Below are positions 49,600 through 57,933 of a DNA stretch of 64,000 nucleotides, one piece after another. The notes below the pieces were generated by a model that saw only the letters and a list, made by a program, of their open reading frames with translations, was not told the origin of the DNA and made no database searches. The stretch is from NCBI RefSeq assembly GCF_000590555.1, contig NC_022198.1:1194583-1258582 (forward strand), given 5' to 3'. Source of the DNA: Corynebacterium argentoratense DSM 44202 (lineage in GTDB: Bacteria; Actinomycetota; Actinomycetes; Mycobacteriales; Mycobacteriaceae). How positions within the stretch are numbered: position 1 is the stretch's first letter; each line of letters starts with the position of its first letter. Made by a program: the position numbers and the translations under genes.

Positions 49600-49646
49600 A
49601 AAGAAAACCCGCCACTCGGTGATTGCAATAACCACAAAGTGACGGG
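49600..49646 (-). terminator. Terminator of rplS
   Basis: On the minus strand CCCGTCACT and AGTGGCGGG pair with one G-T position, with an inner GTG/CAC stem, followed by TTTTCTTTT. It closes the rplS transcript and isolates the downstream RNA candidate. Confidence 0.75.
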
Positions 49647-49689
49647 GCCGGGCACGCGTCATTACACTCGTGCTCTAGGCGCGTATCTT

Positions 49690-50034
49690 TTAGCGCTTTT
49701 CCTTAATCTTGGCAGCCTTACCGCGCAGCTCACGCAGGTAGTAGAGCTTCGCACGGCGAACCTTACCGCGGGAGACGACCTCGATGTGATCGATGTTGGG
49801 AGAGTGCACCGGGAAGGTACGCTCAACACCGATACCGAAGGACACCTTACGGACGGTGAAGGTCTCGCGAATGCCGCCATTCTGGCGACGGATTACGACA
49901 CCTTTGAAGACCTGCACACGGGACTTGTCACCTTCGATAACCTTCACGTGAACGTTAAGGGTATCGCCGGGACGGAAATCCGGAATATCATCGCGCAGCT
50001 GTGCTGCATCGACAGAGTCAAGAATGTTCATCAA
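49690..50034 (-). CDS. rplS: 50S ribosomal protein L19
   Basis: 114 residues with the canonical L19 sequence: [45 protein letters not shown] and [30 protein letters not shown] precedes the ATG. Separated from trmD by the tex gene rather than lying directly after it. Confidence 0.98.
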   Translation of the reverse strand: MMNILDSVDAAQLRDDIPDFRPGDTLNVHVKVIEGDKSRVQVFKGVVIRRQNGGIRETFTVRKVSFGIGVERTFPVHSPNIDHIEVVSRGKVRRAKLYYLRELRGKAAKIKEKR

Positions 50035-50177
50035 AAATCCTTATTTTTAGAGGAAAGAGGAACCTGGCGGCACTTTCCGAAGGACGCTCGGCCGGTTCAT
50101 ATCCGTGTCATGTAGGCTGCCACCCAAACATCTAAGCCCGGGAGTCAACCTGACGATTATTGCATACTTCAGCCGAC

Positions 50178-52469
50178 TCAGCCAAGACCGGCTCTGCGCA
50201 GCGCGTCCGCCAACGCGCCCCCTTGCCCTGACGACGATTTTTGACGCCGCGCACCACTGCGCTGCTTCTGCTGAGAACCACGCTCAGCTGATGAACCAGC
50301 ATCACCACCGCGACCAGGCTTGGAGCGCGCACCCGACGCGACGTCATCATCCAAACGCATGCTCAATCCGATGCGCTTTCGAGATTCATCGACGTCGATT
50401 ACCTTGACACGCACGATGTCTCCGGAACGCACTACTTCGCGCGGTTCGGACACATAACGGTTCGCCAGCGCTGAAATATGCACCAACCCGTCCTGGTGCA
50501 CCCCAATGTCGACAAATGCGCCAAAAGCAGCCACGTTCGTGACGGTGCCTTCGAGCACCATGCCCGGGGCCAAGTCGCTGATCTTCTCAATTCCCTCGCT
50601 GAAGGACGCAGTCTTAAACTCTGGGCGTGGGTCACGGCCTGGCTTATCCAGCTCCCGGATAATGTCGACAACCGTCGGTTCGCCCACCGTCTCGCTCACA
50701 AAATCCGAAGGCTTCAAAGCGTGGAGCACGCGAGTATTTCCGATCAACTCCCGCACCCCCAAGCCTGAAGCCGAACACATCTGCCGCACCACTGGGTAGG
50801 ACTCTGGGTGCACTGCGGATGCGTCAAGAGGCTCCTCGCCCGACACCCGCAGGAAGCCTGCACACTGCTCGAACGCTTTCGGCCCCAACCTGGGTACCTT
50901 GCCGAGTTCCTTACGCGTGGCAAAAGCGCCATGCTCGTCGCGGTAGGCCACAATGTTCGACGCTAGCGTTGGCGTGACTCCGGCGACCCGCCTCAACAGC
51001 GGAACAGATGCTGTATTGACATCCACTCCCACCGCGTTGACGGCATCCTCGACCACGGCGTCAAGCGTGCGGGCGAGCTGTGTCTGGTTGACGTCGTGCT
51101 GGTACTGCCCTACTCCGATCGATTTCGGATCAATCTTGACCAGCTCAGCCAACGGGTCCTGCAGACGGCGCGCGATCGACACGGCTCCGCGCAGTGAAAC
51201 ATCCATGGATGGGAACTCAGCGGCAGCGAGTTCTGACGCCGAGTACACAGACGCTCCCGATTCGCTGACGACGACGCATGTCGGGTTGTTGTGGGCAGCT
51301 TTGGAGACTTCCCGCGCCAGTTTCTCGGATTCGCGGGATGCAGTGCCATTACCAATGGCTATCAACTCAACCTTGTGTGCATTAGCTAGGGCCGTGAGTT
51401 CGTCCACCGCCTGCTTCCAGCGATTTTGGGGTTGGTGCGGGTAGACGATGGTGGTAGCCACGACTTTGCCAGTGGAGTCGACGACTGCCACCTTCACGCC
51501 GTTGCGGTAGCCAGGGTCCAGGCCCATTGTTGCCCTTTGGCCTGCGGGGGCAGCGAGAAGCACGTCTTTGAGGTTGGTGGCAAACACTTCGAGCGCGCCT
51601 TGTTCCGCGGTTTCTTTCAGACGCATGCGGACGTCAAGCGCGCTGGATACGTAGAGTTTGGTTTTCCAACCCCAGTGGATGGCATCGTTGACCCATGGGG
51701 TTGCTTCGGTGTCCAGGGTGTCGCGGATCATCTGTTCGTAGATGTCATCAGGCCCTGCGTCGAGGGTCAGTGCTAGTGCGCCTTCTTTTTCACCGCGCAG
51801 CAGGGCCAGGATGCGGTGGGATGGCAAGGTGCGGAAAGGTTCGCTGAATTCGAAGTAGTCTTTGAATTTCGCAGCGTCGCCGGGGTTGGAAGTGTTGACG
51901 TCGCGGGATGGTTCTGCGCGCATGCTGCCGTGGGTATACATATGCTCGCGGACGGCCCCGACGAGATCGGCGTTGGTGGCGAAGCGGTCGATGAGGATGG
52001 CGCGGGCCCCGTCGAGTGCGCTTTTAGTGTCACTAATTGATTCGTTGAGGTAGTTTGCCGCGAGGTTGTCGGGTTCGCCTTCATTGGCGAGGAGCTGCTC
52101 AAGGAGGGGTTCTAGGCCGGCTTCACGCGCGGCGTCGGCTTTGGTTTTTCGTCGTTTTTTGAATGGCAGGTAGAGGTCTTCGAGCCGTGCTTTTGTGTCG
52201 CATTCGTTGATGAGTGCGGCGAGCTGGTCGGTAAGTTTCCCTTGTTCTTCGATGGCTGCCAGTATGGTCTTTTTGCGCTCTTCGAGTTCGCGCATGTAGC
52301 CCAGGCGTTCTTCTAGTTGCCTGAGCTGTGTGTCATCGAGTCCCCCTGTGATTTCTTTGCGGTAGCGGGCGATGAAGGGGACGGTGTTTCCTTCATCCAG
52401 GAGCGCAACCGTGGCCTTTACTTGCTCGGGGGTGATTGCGAGTTCTTGCGCGAGTCGAGCTTGAATCAT
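50178..52469 (-). CDS. tex: Tex family S1 RNA-binding transcription accessory protein
   Basis: A 763-residue nucleic-acid-binding protein of the Tex/Spt6-like family. An N-terminal helical domain (PFIARYRKEITGGLDDTQLRQLEERLGYMRELEERKKTIL-type, about residues 30-70) is followed by a YqgF/RNase-H-like domain (LGLDPGYRNG-type MGLDPGYRNGVKVAVVD). A helix-hairpin-helix region (VNTASVPLLRRVAGVTP) and a C-terminal S1 domain (GMVLEGTVTNVAAFGAFVDIG) complete it. A basic Gly/Ser-rich tail follows. TACAAT seven bases before ATG 52469 suggests a leaderless start, though AAGG is also present. Confidence 0.94.
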   Translation of the reverse strand: MIQARLAQELAITPEQVKATVALLDEGNTVPFIARYRKEITGGLDDTQLRQLEERLGYMRELEERKKTILAAIEEQGKLTDQLAALINECDTKARLEDLYLPFKKRRKTKADAAREAGLEPLLEQLLANEGEPDNLAANYLNESISDTKSALDGARAILIDRFATNADLVGAVREHMYTHGSMRAEPSRDVNTSNPGDAAKFKDYFEFSEPFRTLPSHRILALLRGEKEGALALTLDAGPDDIYEQMIRDTLDTEATPWVNDAIHWGWKTKLYVSSALDVRMRLKETAEQGALEVFATNLKDVLLAAPAGQRATMGLDPGYRNGVKVAVVDSTGKVVATTIVYPHQPQNRWKQAVDELTALANAHKVELIAIGNGTASRESEKLAREVSKAAHNNPTCVVVSESGASVYSASELAAAEFPSMDVSLRGAVSIARRLQDPLAELVKIDPKSIGVGQYQHDVNQTQLARTLDAVVEDAVNAVGVDVNTASVPLLRRVAGVTPTLASNIVAYRDEHGAFATRKELGKVPRLGPKAFEQCAGFLRVSGEEPLDASAVHPESYPVVRQMCSASGLGVRELIGNTRVLHALKPSDFVSETVGEPTVVDIIRELDKPGRDPRPEFKTASFSEGIEKISDLAPGMVLEGTVTNVAAFGAFVDIGVHQDGLVHISALANRYVSEPREVVRSGDIVRVKVIDVDESRKRIGLSMRLDDDVASGARSKPGRGGDAGSSAERGSQQKQRSGARRQKSSSGQGGALADALRRAGLG

Positions 52470-52476
52470 TCGCCTT

Positions 52477-52482
52477 ATTGTA
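52477..52482 (-). promoter_or_regulatory. -10 box of tex
   Basis: TACAAT on the minus strand, seven bases before the tex start codon. Confidence 0.5.
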
Positions 52483-52494
52483 ATGGGCGGCTGT

Positions 52495-53670
52495 TCAGGC
52501 GTGGTGGGTGGTTCCGTACCATTGCGTGCCTTCGGGCAGTTTGTTGGCTACGGCGCGGGTGCACGCGGCGTCACCGAGGGTTGTTCGCGCGTGGATGTAG
52601 AGCTGTATGGTGCGCTGTGTTGCGGGGGGTTGGCCGTGTTGTTGTTCGTATGCGGCTATGAGCATGTTGTCCGCTTGGCAGGCTTGGCTGATTTCCTCTG
52701 TGGTGACCGTGGCGAAGAAGATATTGTCTTTGGCTAGGCGCGTGGGGAGGTCTTTTGTGAGACCTTTGAGTTGCTTGGGGTCGATAAGTATTTGGATTTC
52801 AGTGATGACGTCGCGGAGGTCTAAGGCTTGCTCGTCGCGCTCGCTCAAGTCACCGCGTTGGCGTGCGGCGTCGAGCAGATCGGGGCGACGTGCGGCGGTC
52901 AACGCTAGGGACTGGTCACGGTGCCAGCGGGCTATGGCATTGTGATCACCGCTGAACAAAATGTCTGGGACGCTCTGGCCGCGCCAGTGTCGGGGTTTTG
53001 TGTAGCTGGGGCCTTCGAGGAGCCCGTCGGAGAAACTGTCTTCGAGGTGACTCGACGCGTTGCCGAGCACTCCCGGGATCAGTCGCACGACGGCTTCGGC
53101 CATCACCAGTGTGGCTACTTCGCCACCGATGAGGACGTAGTCTCCGATGCTTACCTCTTCAACTTTGTAGCGTTTGGCGGCGTCGGTGATCACTCGGCTG
53201 TCGATGCCTTCATATCTGCCGCAGGCGAACACTACGTGGCGTTCCCGCGACCACCTTTGGGCAGTTTCTTGGGTGAAGGGGGTGCCTGTGGGCGTGGGTA
53301 CTACGAGCAGCGGGCGGTCATCAGTGCCATCAGAGTATGTACTCTCGCCGTGCGTGTATCCACTGAAGCTGCTTGGTTGCAAGTCATCGTGGCGTGGCTT
53401 GTCCGCATGTGGTTGTGCAGAGCTCAAGCTTGCTTCAAGGTTGCCTTCCGCGACGTCATCAAGCGCTGGGCCCCACACTGTGGGCAGCATGACCATTCCG
53501 GGCCCGCCGCCGCACGGGGAATCGTCGACGGTGCGGTGGGCGCCACTTGCCCATTGGCGTAGGTCGTGAACACCAACAGAGATAAGCCCCTGTTCAATGG
53601 CTTTACCTAGAAGTGCATGGCGCAGTGGCTCTAGATATTCGGGGAAGATGGTGACGACATCGATACGCAT
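52495..53670 (-). CDS. trmD: tRNA (guanine37-N1)-methyltransferase with insertion and C-terminal extension
   Basis: Methylates G37 of tRNAs to prevent +1 frameshifting. The core is clear: MRIDVVTIFPEYLEPL, DDSPCGGGPGMVM at 49-61, the knot motifs FACGRYEGIDSRV (148-160) and SIGDYVLIGGE (174-184), and the LEGPSYTKPRHWRG loop. At 391 residues it is well above the usual 230-270. Residues about 73-118 are a Ser/His/Asp-rich insertion before the knot. Residues about 282-391 form a tail (DVITEIQILIDPKQLKG...) that I do not recognise. The start overlaps the rimM stop by one base (TAATG). Confidence 0.94.
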   Translation of the reverse strand: MRIDVVTIFPEYLEPLRHALLGKAIEQGLISVGVHDLRQWASGAHRTVDDSPCGGGPGMVMLPTVWGPALDDVAEGNLEASLSSAQPHADKPRHDDLQPSSFSGYTHGESTYSDGTDDRPLLVVPTPTGTPFTQETAQRWSRERHVVFACGRYEGIDSRVITDAAKRYKVEEVSIGDYVLIGGEVATLVMAEAVVRLIPGVLGNASSHLEDSFSDGLLEGPSYTKPRHWRGQSVPDILFSGDHNAIARWHRDQSLALTAARRPDLLDAARQRGDLSERDEQALDLRDVITEIQILIDPKQLKGLTKDLPTRLAKDNIFFATVTTEEISQACQADNMLIAAYEQQHGQPPATQRTIQLYIHARTTLGDAACTRAVANKLPEGTQWYGTTHHA

Positions 53671-54176
53671 TAGAGGTCCAGCAGTCCGTCGGGTGGGGTG
53701 ATGGTGATGGTTTGTTCGTCAAGGTTGACGTCGGGGACAATGGCGTGCACGAAAGGAATGAGGGCTTGCTTGCCGCCGCTTAGCTCCACTTCGAGGATTT
53801 CGCCGGCGGGGCCGTGCATGACTCCGGTAACTTCGCCGATACGTTGTCCATCGTGGATTACGGCAAGTCCTTCGAGTTCGTGATCATAGAAGCCTTCTTC
53901 GTCATCGTCGTTTTCTAGTGGCGGGGCGAAGAAGTGGGTTCCTCGGAGGCTGTCTGCTGTTGTTCGGTCGGTAATCCCTTCGAACATGATCAGTAGCCTA
54001 CCTTTGTGGGGGCGTACAGCATCGATGCGCAGTTCGTGTTCTTTGGGACCTTGGGTGCCGTGAACGACGGTGCCGACGGCAAAACGACGCCCGGGTTCGT
54101 CCGTTGTAGGGTCGACCACTACTTCCCCCCTGATGCCGTGGGATTTAATGACCTTGCCGATGAGCAGTTCTTCCAT
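53670..54176 (-). CDS. rimM: 16S rRNA processing protein RimM
   Basis: Assists assembly of the 30S head domain with S19. 168 residues: LLIGKVIKSHGIRGEVVVDP at the N-terminus, an acidic insertion ENDDDEEGF, and a PRC-barrel C-terminus (DHELEGLAVIHDGQRIGEVTGV, ALIPFVHAIVPDVN). The ATG at 54176 is chosen because the in-frame sequence upstream to 54503 is unrelated to RimM and runs through a pseudogene region. Confidence 0.95.
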   Translation of the reverse strand: MEELLIGKVIKSHGIRGEVVVDPTTDEPGRRFAVGTVVHGTQGPKEHELRIDAVRPHKGRLLIMFEGITDRTTADSLRGTHFFAPPLENDDDEEGFYDHELEGLAVIHDGQRIGEVTGVMHGPAGEILEVELSGGKQALIPFVHAIVPDVNLDEQTITITPPDGLLDL

Positions 54177-54351
54177 GAGGTATGAGCTTACAGCACCCCC
54201 ACACGGGTGATTTTGAGACAAGGCGTCCAATATATGAGATCCTGTGTGGGCGAACACCCACGCACCAACCGCAAGTGCCCCACCCCATGGCGCCGCAAGC
54301 AGAAGCACTTCAAAAAACTGCCAACAGGAAGACCACACACGCCATGTCACT

Positions 54352-55098
54352 GATCGATACACACGCCCCTGGCCCATCCTTATCGGCGTGGTCGGCCAGT
54401 TTGTCATCATGCCCCTGGGTGCCATCGTGGTGGCGAAACTACTCGGCCTCAACCCCCAGTTGGCTGTCGGGCTGCTCATGCTCGGCTCTGTTCCGGGAGG
54501 CACCGCATCTAACGTGATCGCTTACTTGGCCAAGGGCGATGTCGCTCTGTCCGTGGCAATGACCAGCGTCTCTACAGTGCTGTCCCCCATTGTCACACCC
54601 ATGCTCATGCTTTACCTAGCAAGCGCAGAGACCGATGTTGATGCACAGGGTATGGCCATGATGCTCGTGAAAACAGTGCTGCTTCCGGTCTTCGGCGGCC
54701 TTGTTATCCGCCTCGTAGCCGACAGTGTCGTCGACAAGATCCTCCCTATCCTTCCATGGATGTCGATCGTCGCTATCGGTGGTGTCGTCTTTGGCGCAGT
54801 TGCTAAAAATGCTGAACAGCTCGCCTCCGTCGGCTTGGTCGTCTTTGCCGCCGTGATCCTGCACAACGTGCTCGGCTACTTCCTGGGCTACATGTCTGCA
54901 CGCGCGCTGAAGCAACCGGAAGCCGCTTGCCGCACAACCGCCATCGAAGTCTCCACCCAGTCCGCTGGATTGTCTTCCGGCATGGCCGCAAAGTTCTTCT
55001 CCCCTGAAGCAGCGCTGCCTGGCGCAGTCGCTGCAGTCATTCACAACGTGACTGGCGCTATCTATGCCTCCATGGTGCGCCGCAAGCCTCTGAACTAA
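54352..55098 (+). pseudogene. 5'-truncated bile-acid:sodium symporter (BASS) family gene
   Basis: From RPWPILIGVVGQFVIMPLG onward the frame matches the BASS/SBF carrier family: GSVPGGTASNVIAYLAKGDVALSVAMTSVSTVLSPIVTP, and TIEVSTQSAGLSSGMAAKFF-like TTAIEVSTQSAGLSSGMAAKFF with FSPEAALPGAVAAVIHNVTGA. Roughly the first 80-100 residues (two to three helices) are missing. The sequence upstream (54244-54351) is a Pro/His/Thr-rich, non-membrane reading. No start with a ribosome-binding site precedes the homologous part, so I treat it as a remnant. Confidence 0.75.
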
Positions 55099-55131
55099 AA
55101 CAGGGTTAGCCAACTCAAAACGAGCGCTACG

Positions 55132-55582
55132 ATGATTGCTATAAAAACTTCTCACAGTCACAGCGCTCGTAGCCTTAAGCGCTTGTTCCAAGGTTCCCAC
55201 CGACCAAGCCCCGGGATCTGACACCTCTACGACCGGCACCACTACCAGCAGTCACGCCCCAGCCAAGAAGTCGGGCTGGGCTTCAAACGCTAGCGGCACC
55301 GTCGAAGAACGCTTCGATCAACTAGTGGACGCTGCAGGCGCCCAACCTGTTGTTTTGGTCATTCCCAGTCATGAAGTCGGTGCGGAAGAACCAGATTTCG
55401 GTTTCTATACCCCGGCACCAGGTGCCAATGCCTTCTGGTATTTGGATTCCGGCGCTCCGGCTTCCAACGAAGGCACAGTGGAAATGCCCTACAAGCAGCT
55501 CGACAAAGAACAAGTTGCTGAGCTGGTACACAAGGCCAAGGCCGACGCGTTACGTATTGTTTTGGCAGCGACGACGTTTTAG
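55132..55582 (+). pseudogene. Frameshifted lipoprotein gene
   Basis: An open frame running to 55582 begins inside a lipoprotein signal sequence (KLLTVTALVALSAC) but has no start codon, because a TAA lies just before it. The ATG at 55132 is in another frame. Dropping one A from the A5 run at 55143-55147 would give MIAIKLLTVTALVALSAC followed by SKVPTDQAPG, a normal lipobox, and about 149 residues in all. The mature part (FGFYTPAPGANAFWYLDSG) is not recognised. Translation from GTG 55325 would give an 85-residue cytosolic fragment. Confidence 0.6.
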
Positions 55583-56118
55583 CTGCACTCGGCAGTGAGC
55601 GTCTTTTCGTAAAGCTGGCCAAACACAAATACCCGCACTTCGTCGCTGGTGTGATGGATGCGCAAGATTTCCTCAATCGATGCTCAGATTATCCACAAAA
55701 CAGAAAGCACGATTTTATCGTTAGAGACTTAATAAATGTCGTCGAGGAGTGCCGCCACTGGATCATAGGTGGGCGGCTCAAGGCTTTCACAGTCTACGTG
55801 ACAGGGACCTGGGTGTGTTCCGGCGGCCCTTCTCCTGCTGCTGATGCTCAGCATCATCAAATTGCGCTAGAAGCAGCAGAGGAGCTGGGCCACGGGGTTT
55901 GTGTCATAGACACTGCCCGCATTTCCGATGGCCGTTACGTAGTTGTCGAGGCTAATCCGCCCTGGTGCTCATCGTTTTACAGCGCGCCTCCGGCGGTCAT
56001 CCGCGAAGCTGTTTTAGGTAGCCAAGGTCTACGCGCAAAGGATCGATTTGTACCCGATCAAGCAGTCCGCGATGCTTTCGCTGAACACCCCTGGGTCAGA
56101 CGCCGGCCATTAGCGTAA
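55561..56118 (+). pseudogene. 3' remnant of an ATP-grasp (DUF4343-like) gene
   Basis: The reading frame opens after a TGA at about 55519 and becomes recognisable at GSDDVLAALGSERLFVKLAK. It matches the C-terminal half of ATP-grasp proteins (LFVKLAKHKYPHFVAGV, and YVVVEANPPWCSSFYSAPPAVI near the end). The N-terminal pre-grasp domain is absent and the upstream sequence belongs to the lipoprotein frame. An ATG at 55651 could still give a 155-residue fragment, but half the nucleotide-binding fold would be lost. Confidence 0.6.
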
Positions 56119-56168
56119 CGTAGTCCCCAAGGTCTAAAGTAGCTAGCAATTCAAGTTAGTAGAACAAG

Positions 56169-56204
56169 AGGCGCGGCCCCATGGTTTTCCATGGGGCCGC
56201 GCCT
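56169..56204 (-). terminator. Terminator of rpsP
   Basis: A perfect 16-base-pair stem AGGCGCGGCCCCATGG / CCATGGGGCCGCGCCT with a four-base loop, 31 bases after the rpsP stop, followed on the minus strand by CTTGTTCT. Confidence 0.8.
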
Positions 56205-56234
56205 TAACTATTTCAAGCAATAAGCTTAGAGTTC

Positions 56235-56732
56235 TTACTCAGCAGCTTCTTCAGAAGACTCTGCGGTCTCAGCAGCTTCGCTAGCCTCTTCGGCAGCGTC
56301 CTCAGCCTTGACCTCTTCTTCAGCCTTCTTCTTAGCTTCTTCCTTAGCCTTGCGACGCTTCTCGGTAATTGCCTCAGCGGTGGGGCCTTCAGCAGCCTCA
56401 GACAGAGCAGCATTGAACAGGTCAAGCTTCGAGGGCTTGGGCTCAGCAACCTTCAGGGTGCCTTCTGCACCTTCGAGGCCCTTGAACTTCTGCCAGTCGC
56501 CGGTAACCTTCAAGATAGCCTCAACAGGTTCGGTCGGCTGTGCGCCAACGCCCAGCCAGTACTGGACGCGATCGGAATCAACCTTGATCACGGAGGGATC
56601 GTTCTTGGGCTGGTAGATGCCCAGGTTCTCGATGACCTTGCCGGAACGACGGGTACGGGCATCGGCAACAACGATGCGGTATTCAGGGGTGCGAATCTTA
56701 CCGAGACGCTGCAACTTAATCTTGACAGCCAT
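56235..56732 (-). CDS. rpsP: 30S ribosomal protein S16
   Basis: 165 residues: the conserved core ([21 protein letters not shown]-type start, [32 protein letters not shown]) occupies the first 85. The rest is an Ala/Glu/Lys-rich tail of about 60 residues, as in other corynebacteria. AAGGAG lies five bases before the ATG. Usually grouped with ffh and rimM; here an unknown gene separates it from ffh. Confidence 0.97.
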   Translation of the reverse strand: MAVKIKLQRLGKIRTPEYRIVVADARTRRSGKVIENLGIYQPKNDPSVIKVDSDRVQYWLGVGAQPTEPVEAILKVTGDWQKFKGLEGAEGTLKVAEPKPSKLDLFNAALSEAAEGPTAEAITEKRRKAKEEAKKKAEEEVKAEDAAEEASEAAETAESSEEAAE

Positions 56733-56938
56733 TATGGCTCCTTCTTCTGGTCACTGGGCAGTACAGGCACCTACTAATGCAGGCCGGTTCAACCCTTGAT
56801 GTTTACCCTGCGTGTGACCACCGGTCGACCGTAGTCGATGACGATGTAGCGCAGGTTGCGCGGATGCGCACAAAATCTTAATGATGTCCCTGCCGCTATC
56901 ACAGAGCGATCATGGCAGATAAGACAACCTGATGGATG
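56733..56938. other. Non-coding gap rpsP / hypothetical gene
   Basis: 206 bases with the rpsP promoter region expected here. No gene or clear hairpin seen. Confidence 0.35.
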
Positions 56939-57781
56939 TTAGCAGATAACCGCACCCAGGCGCGAATGCGATTCAGTCTGAGCGGACTTCGCGGCCTCAG
57001 TGTCCTTCTTAGCCCGAGCAGCTTCCTGCTCCGCAGCAACCTTAGCTTCCTCGGCTACCTGAGCCTTCTTCTCTGCCTCATCCTTGGCTTCCTGGGCGCG
57101 CTTCAGCTGTTGATCCAGATCGGCAAGCTTTGCGGCAGCCTTTTTAGCCGCTTGTTCGTCAGCGTCTTCAGCGGTGTTTAGTTGGTCGACGCAATCAAGG
57201 TAGGCGGCACTGCCGTGGGCTTTGGCCATGTTGCCACTGATGTCGCGCCATTGTGGGGTGCTGTAGACCGACTCGATAATGGTGCGCAGCATGTCACTGT
57301 GTTCAGGGTTGTTGAAAGGCTCCTCAACATCCAGCCCCTCGAGGACAAGTGCAGTTTTATCAAGGGCCTCTTGCTTGGTGTAGCGACCGGTCGTGTTCGA
57401 TGTGCTGGTTAGACGCTCGAACCCTGGAAGAGCTTCGCGGTAGAGGAACTCGCTGTCAAGAAAAGCAGTGGCATCTTCGATGGTGAAATCTAGCGCCTCA
57501 ATGTGCGGGAACAGTTCGAAAGCTAGTTCTTCGCGAGAGTCGGGCTCACTGTCAGCCCTGTCGAAGATGTCTTGCTGCTCGGGGAACATTCCGCGCAGGT
57601 TTTTCGTGGCTTCCGCACTGGCGGAACGCATGGCGACGCGATATTGTCCTGCCAGGGTGATGTCTTGTGGCCCCGGTTCGATGAGGCACGTGTGGTGGGC
57701 AGTAGCCGGGTCGGTGTTTACGTCCAGTGCTGCAGCGGGGGTGATGCTAGTGCACGGGGCGATCGTAAGGATCGAGGACAT
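56939..57781 (-). CDS. Hypothetical, probably exported protein with C-terminal coiled coil
   Basis: 280 residues. The first 18 or so (SILTIAPCTSITPAAA then LDV) resemble a weak signal peptide with an AAA site, but lack a positive n-region. The middle is acidic and helical with four scattered Cys (residues 10, 32, about 197 and 280). Residues about 202-270 are a long Ala/Lys/Glu heptad-type coiled coil (AKKAAAKLADLDQQLKRAQ). The last residue is Cys. No ribosome-binding site precedes the ATG at 57781, and the start may be wrong. Family not recognised. It is inserted between ffh and rpsP. Confidence 0.6.
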   Translation of the reverse strand: MSSILTIAPCTSITPAAALDVNTDPATAHHTCLIEPGPQDITLAGQYRVAMRSASAEATKNLRGMFPEQQDIFDRADSEPDSREELAFELFPHIEALDFTIEDATAFLDSEFLYREALPGFERLTSTSNTTGRYTKQEALDKTALVLEGLDVEEPFNNPEHSDMLRTIIESVYSTPQWRDISGNMAKAHGSAAYLDCVDQLNTAEDADEQAAKKAAAKLADLDQQLKRAQEAKDEAEKKAQVAEEAKVAAEQEAARAKKDTEAAKSAQTESHSRLGAVIC

Positions 57782-57933
57782 GGTTGTGCCCGTACGACGG
57801 TTGATTAATAAAACTCACTTAGGTGTAGAGAATCTTCAACAAAACTCTAAGAAAGTAGCGGGCGGATACCTACCCCAGACAAAAGGCCTAGGCGGCGGGT
57901 ACCGCCACGGACGACAAACCTGCTAAATAGCTA

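Noticed and set aside
49289-49622. Two small plus-strand frames upstream of lepB
   Set aside because: No ribosome-binding sites, no family character; the region is better explained by structured RNA on the minus strand.
54182-54517. Plus-strand frame overlapping the start of the BASS remnant
   Set aside because: Not hydrophobic and unrelated to the missing N-terminal helices, so it does not rescue the gene.
57892-57906. GGCGG/CCGCC hairpin after ffh
   Set aside because: Stem of five pairs with no adjacent T run; too weak to call a terminator.
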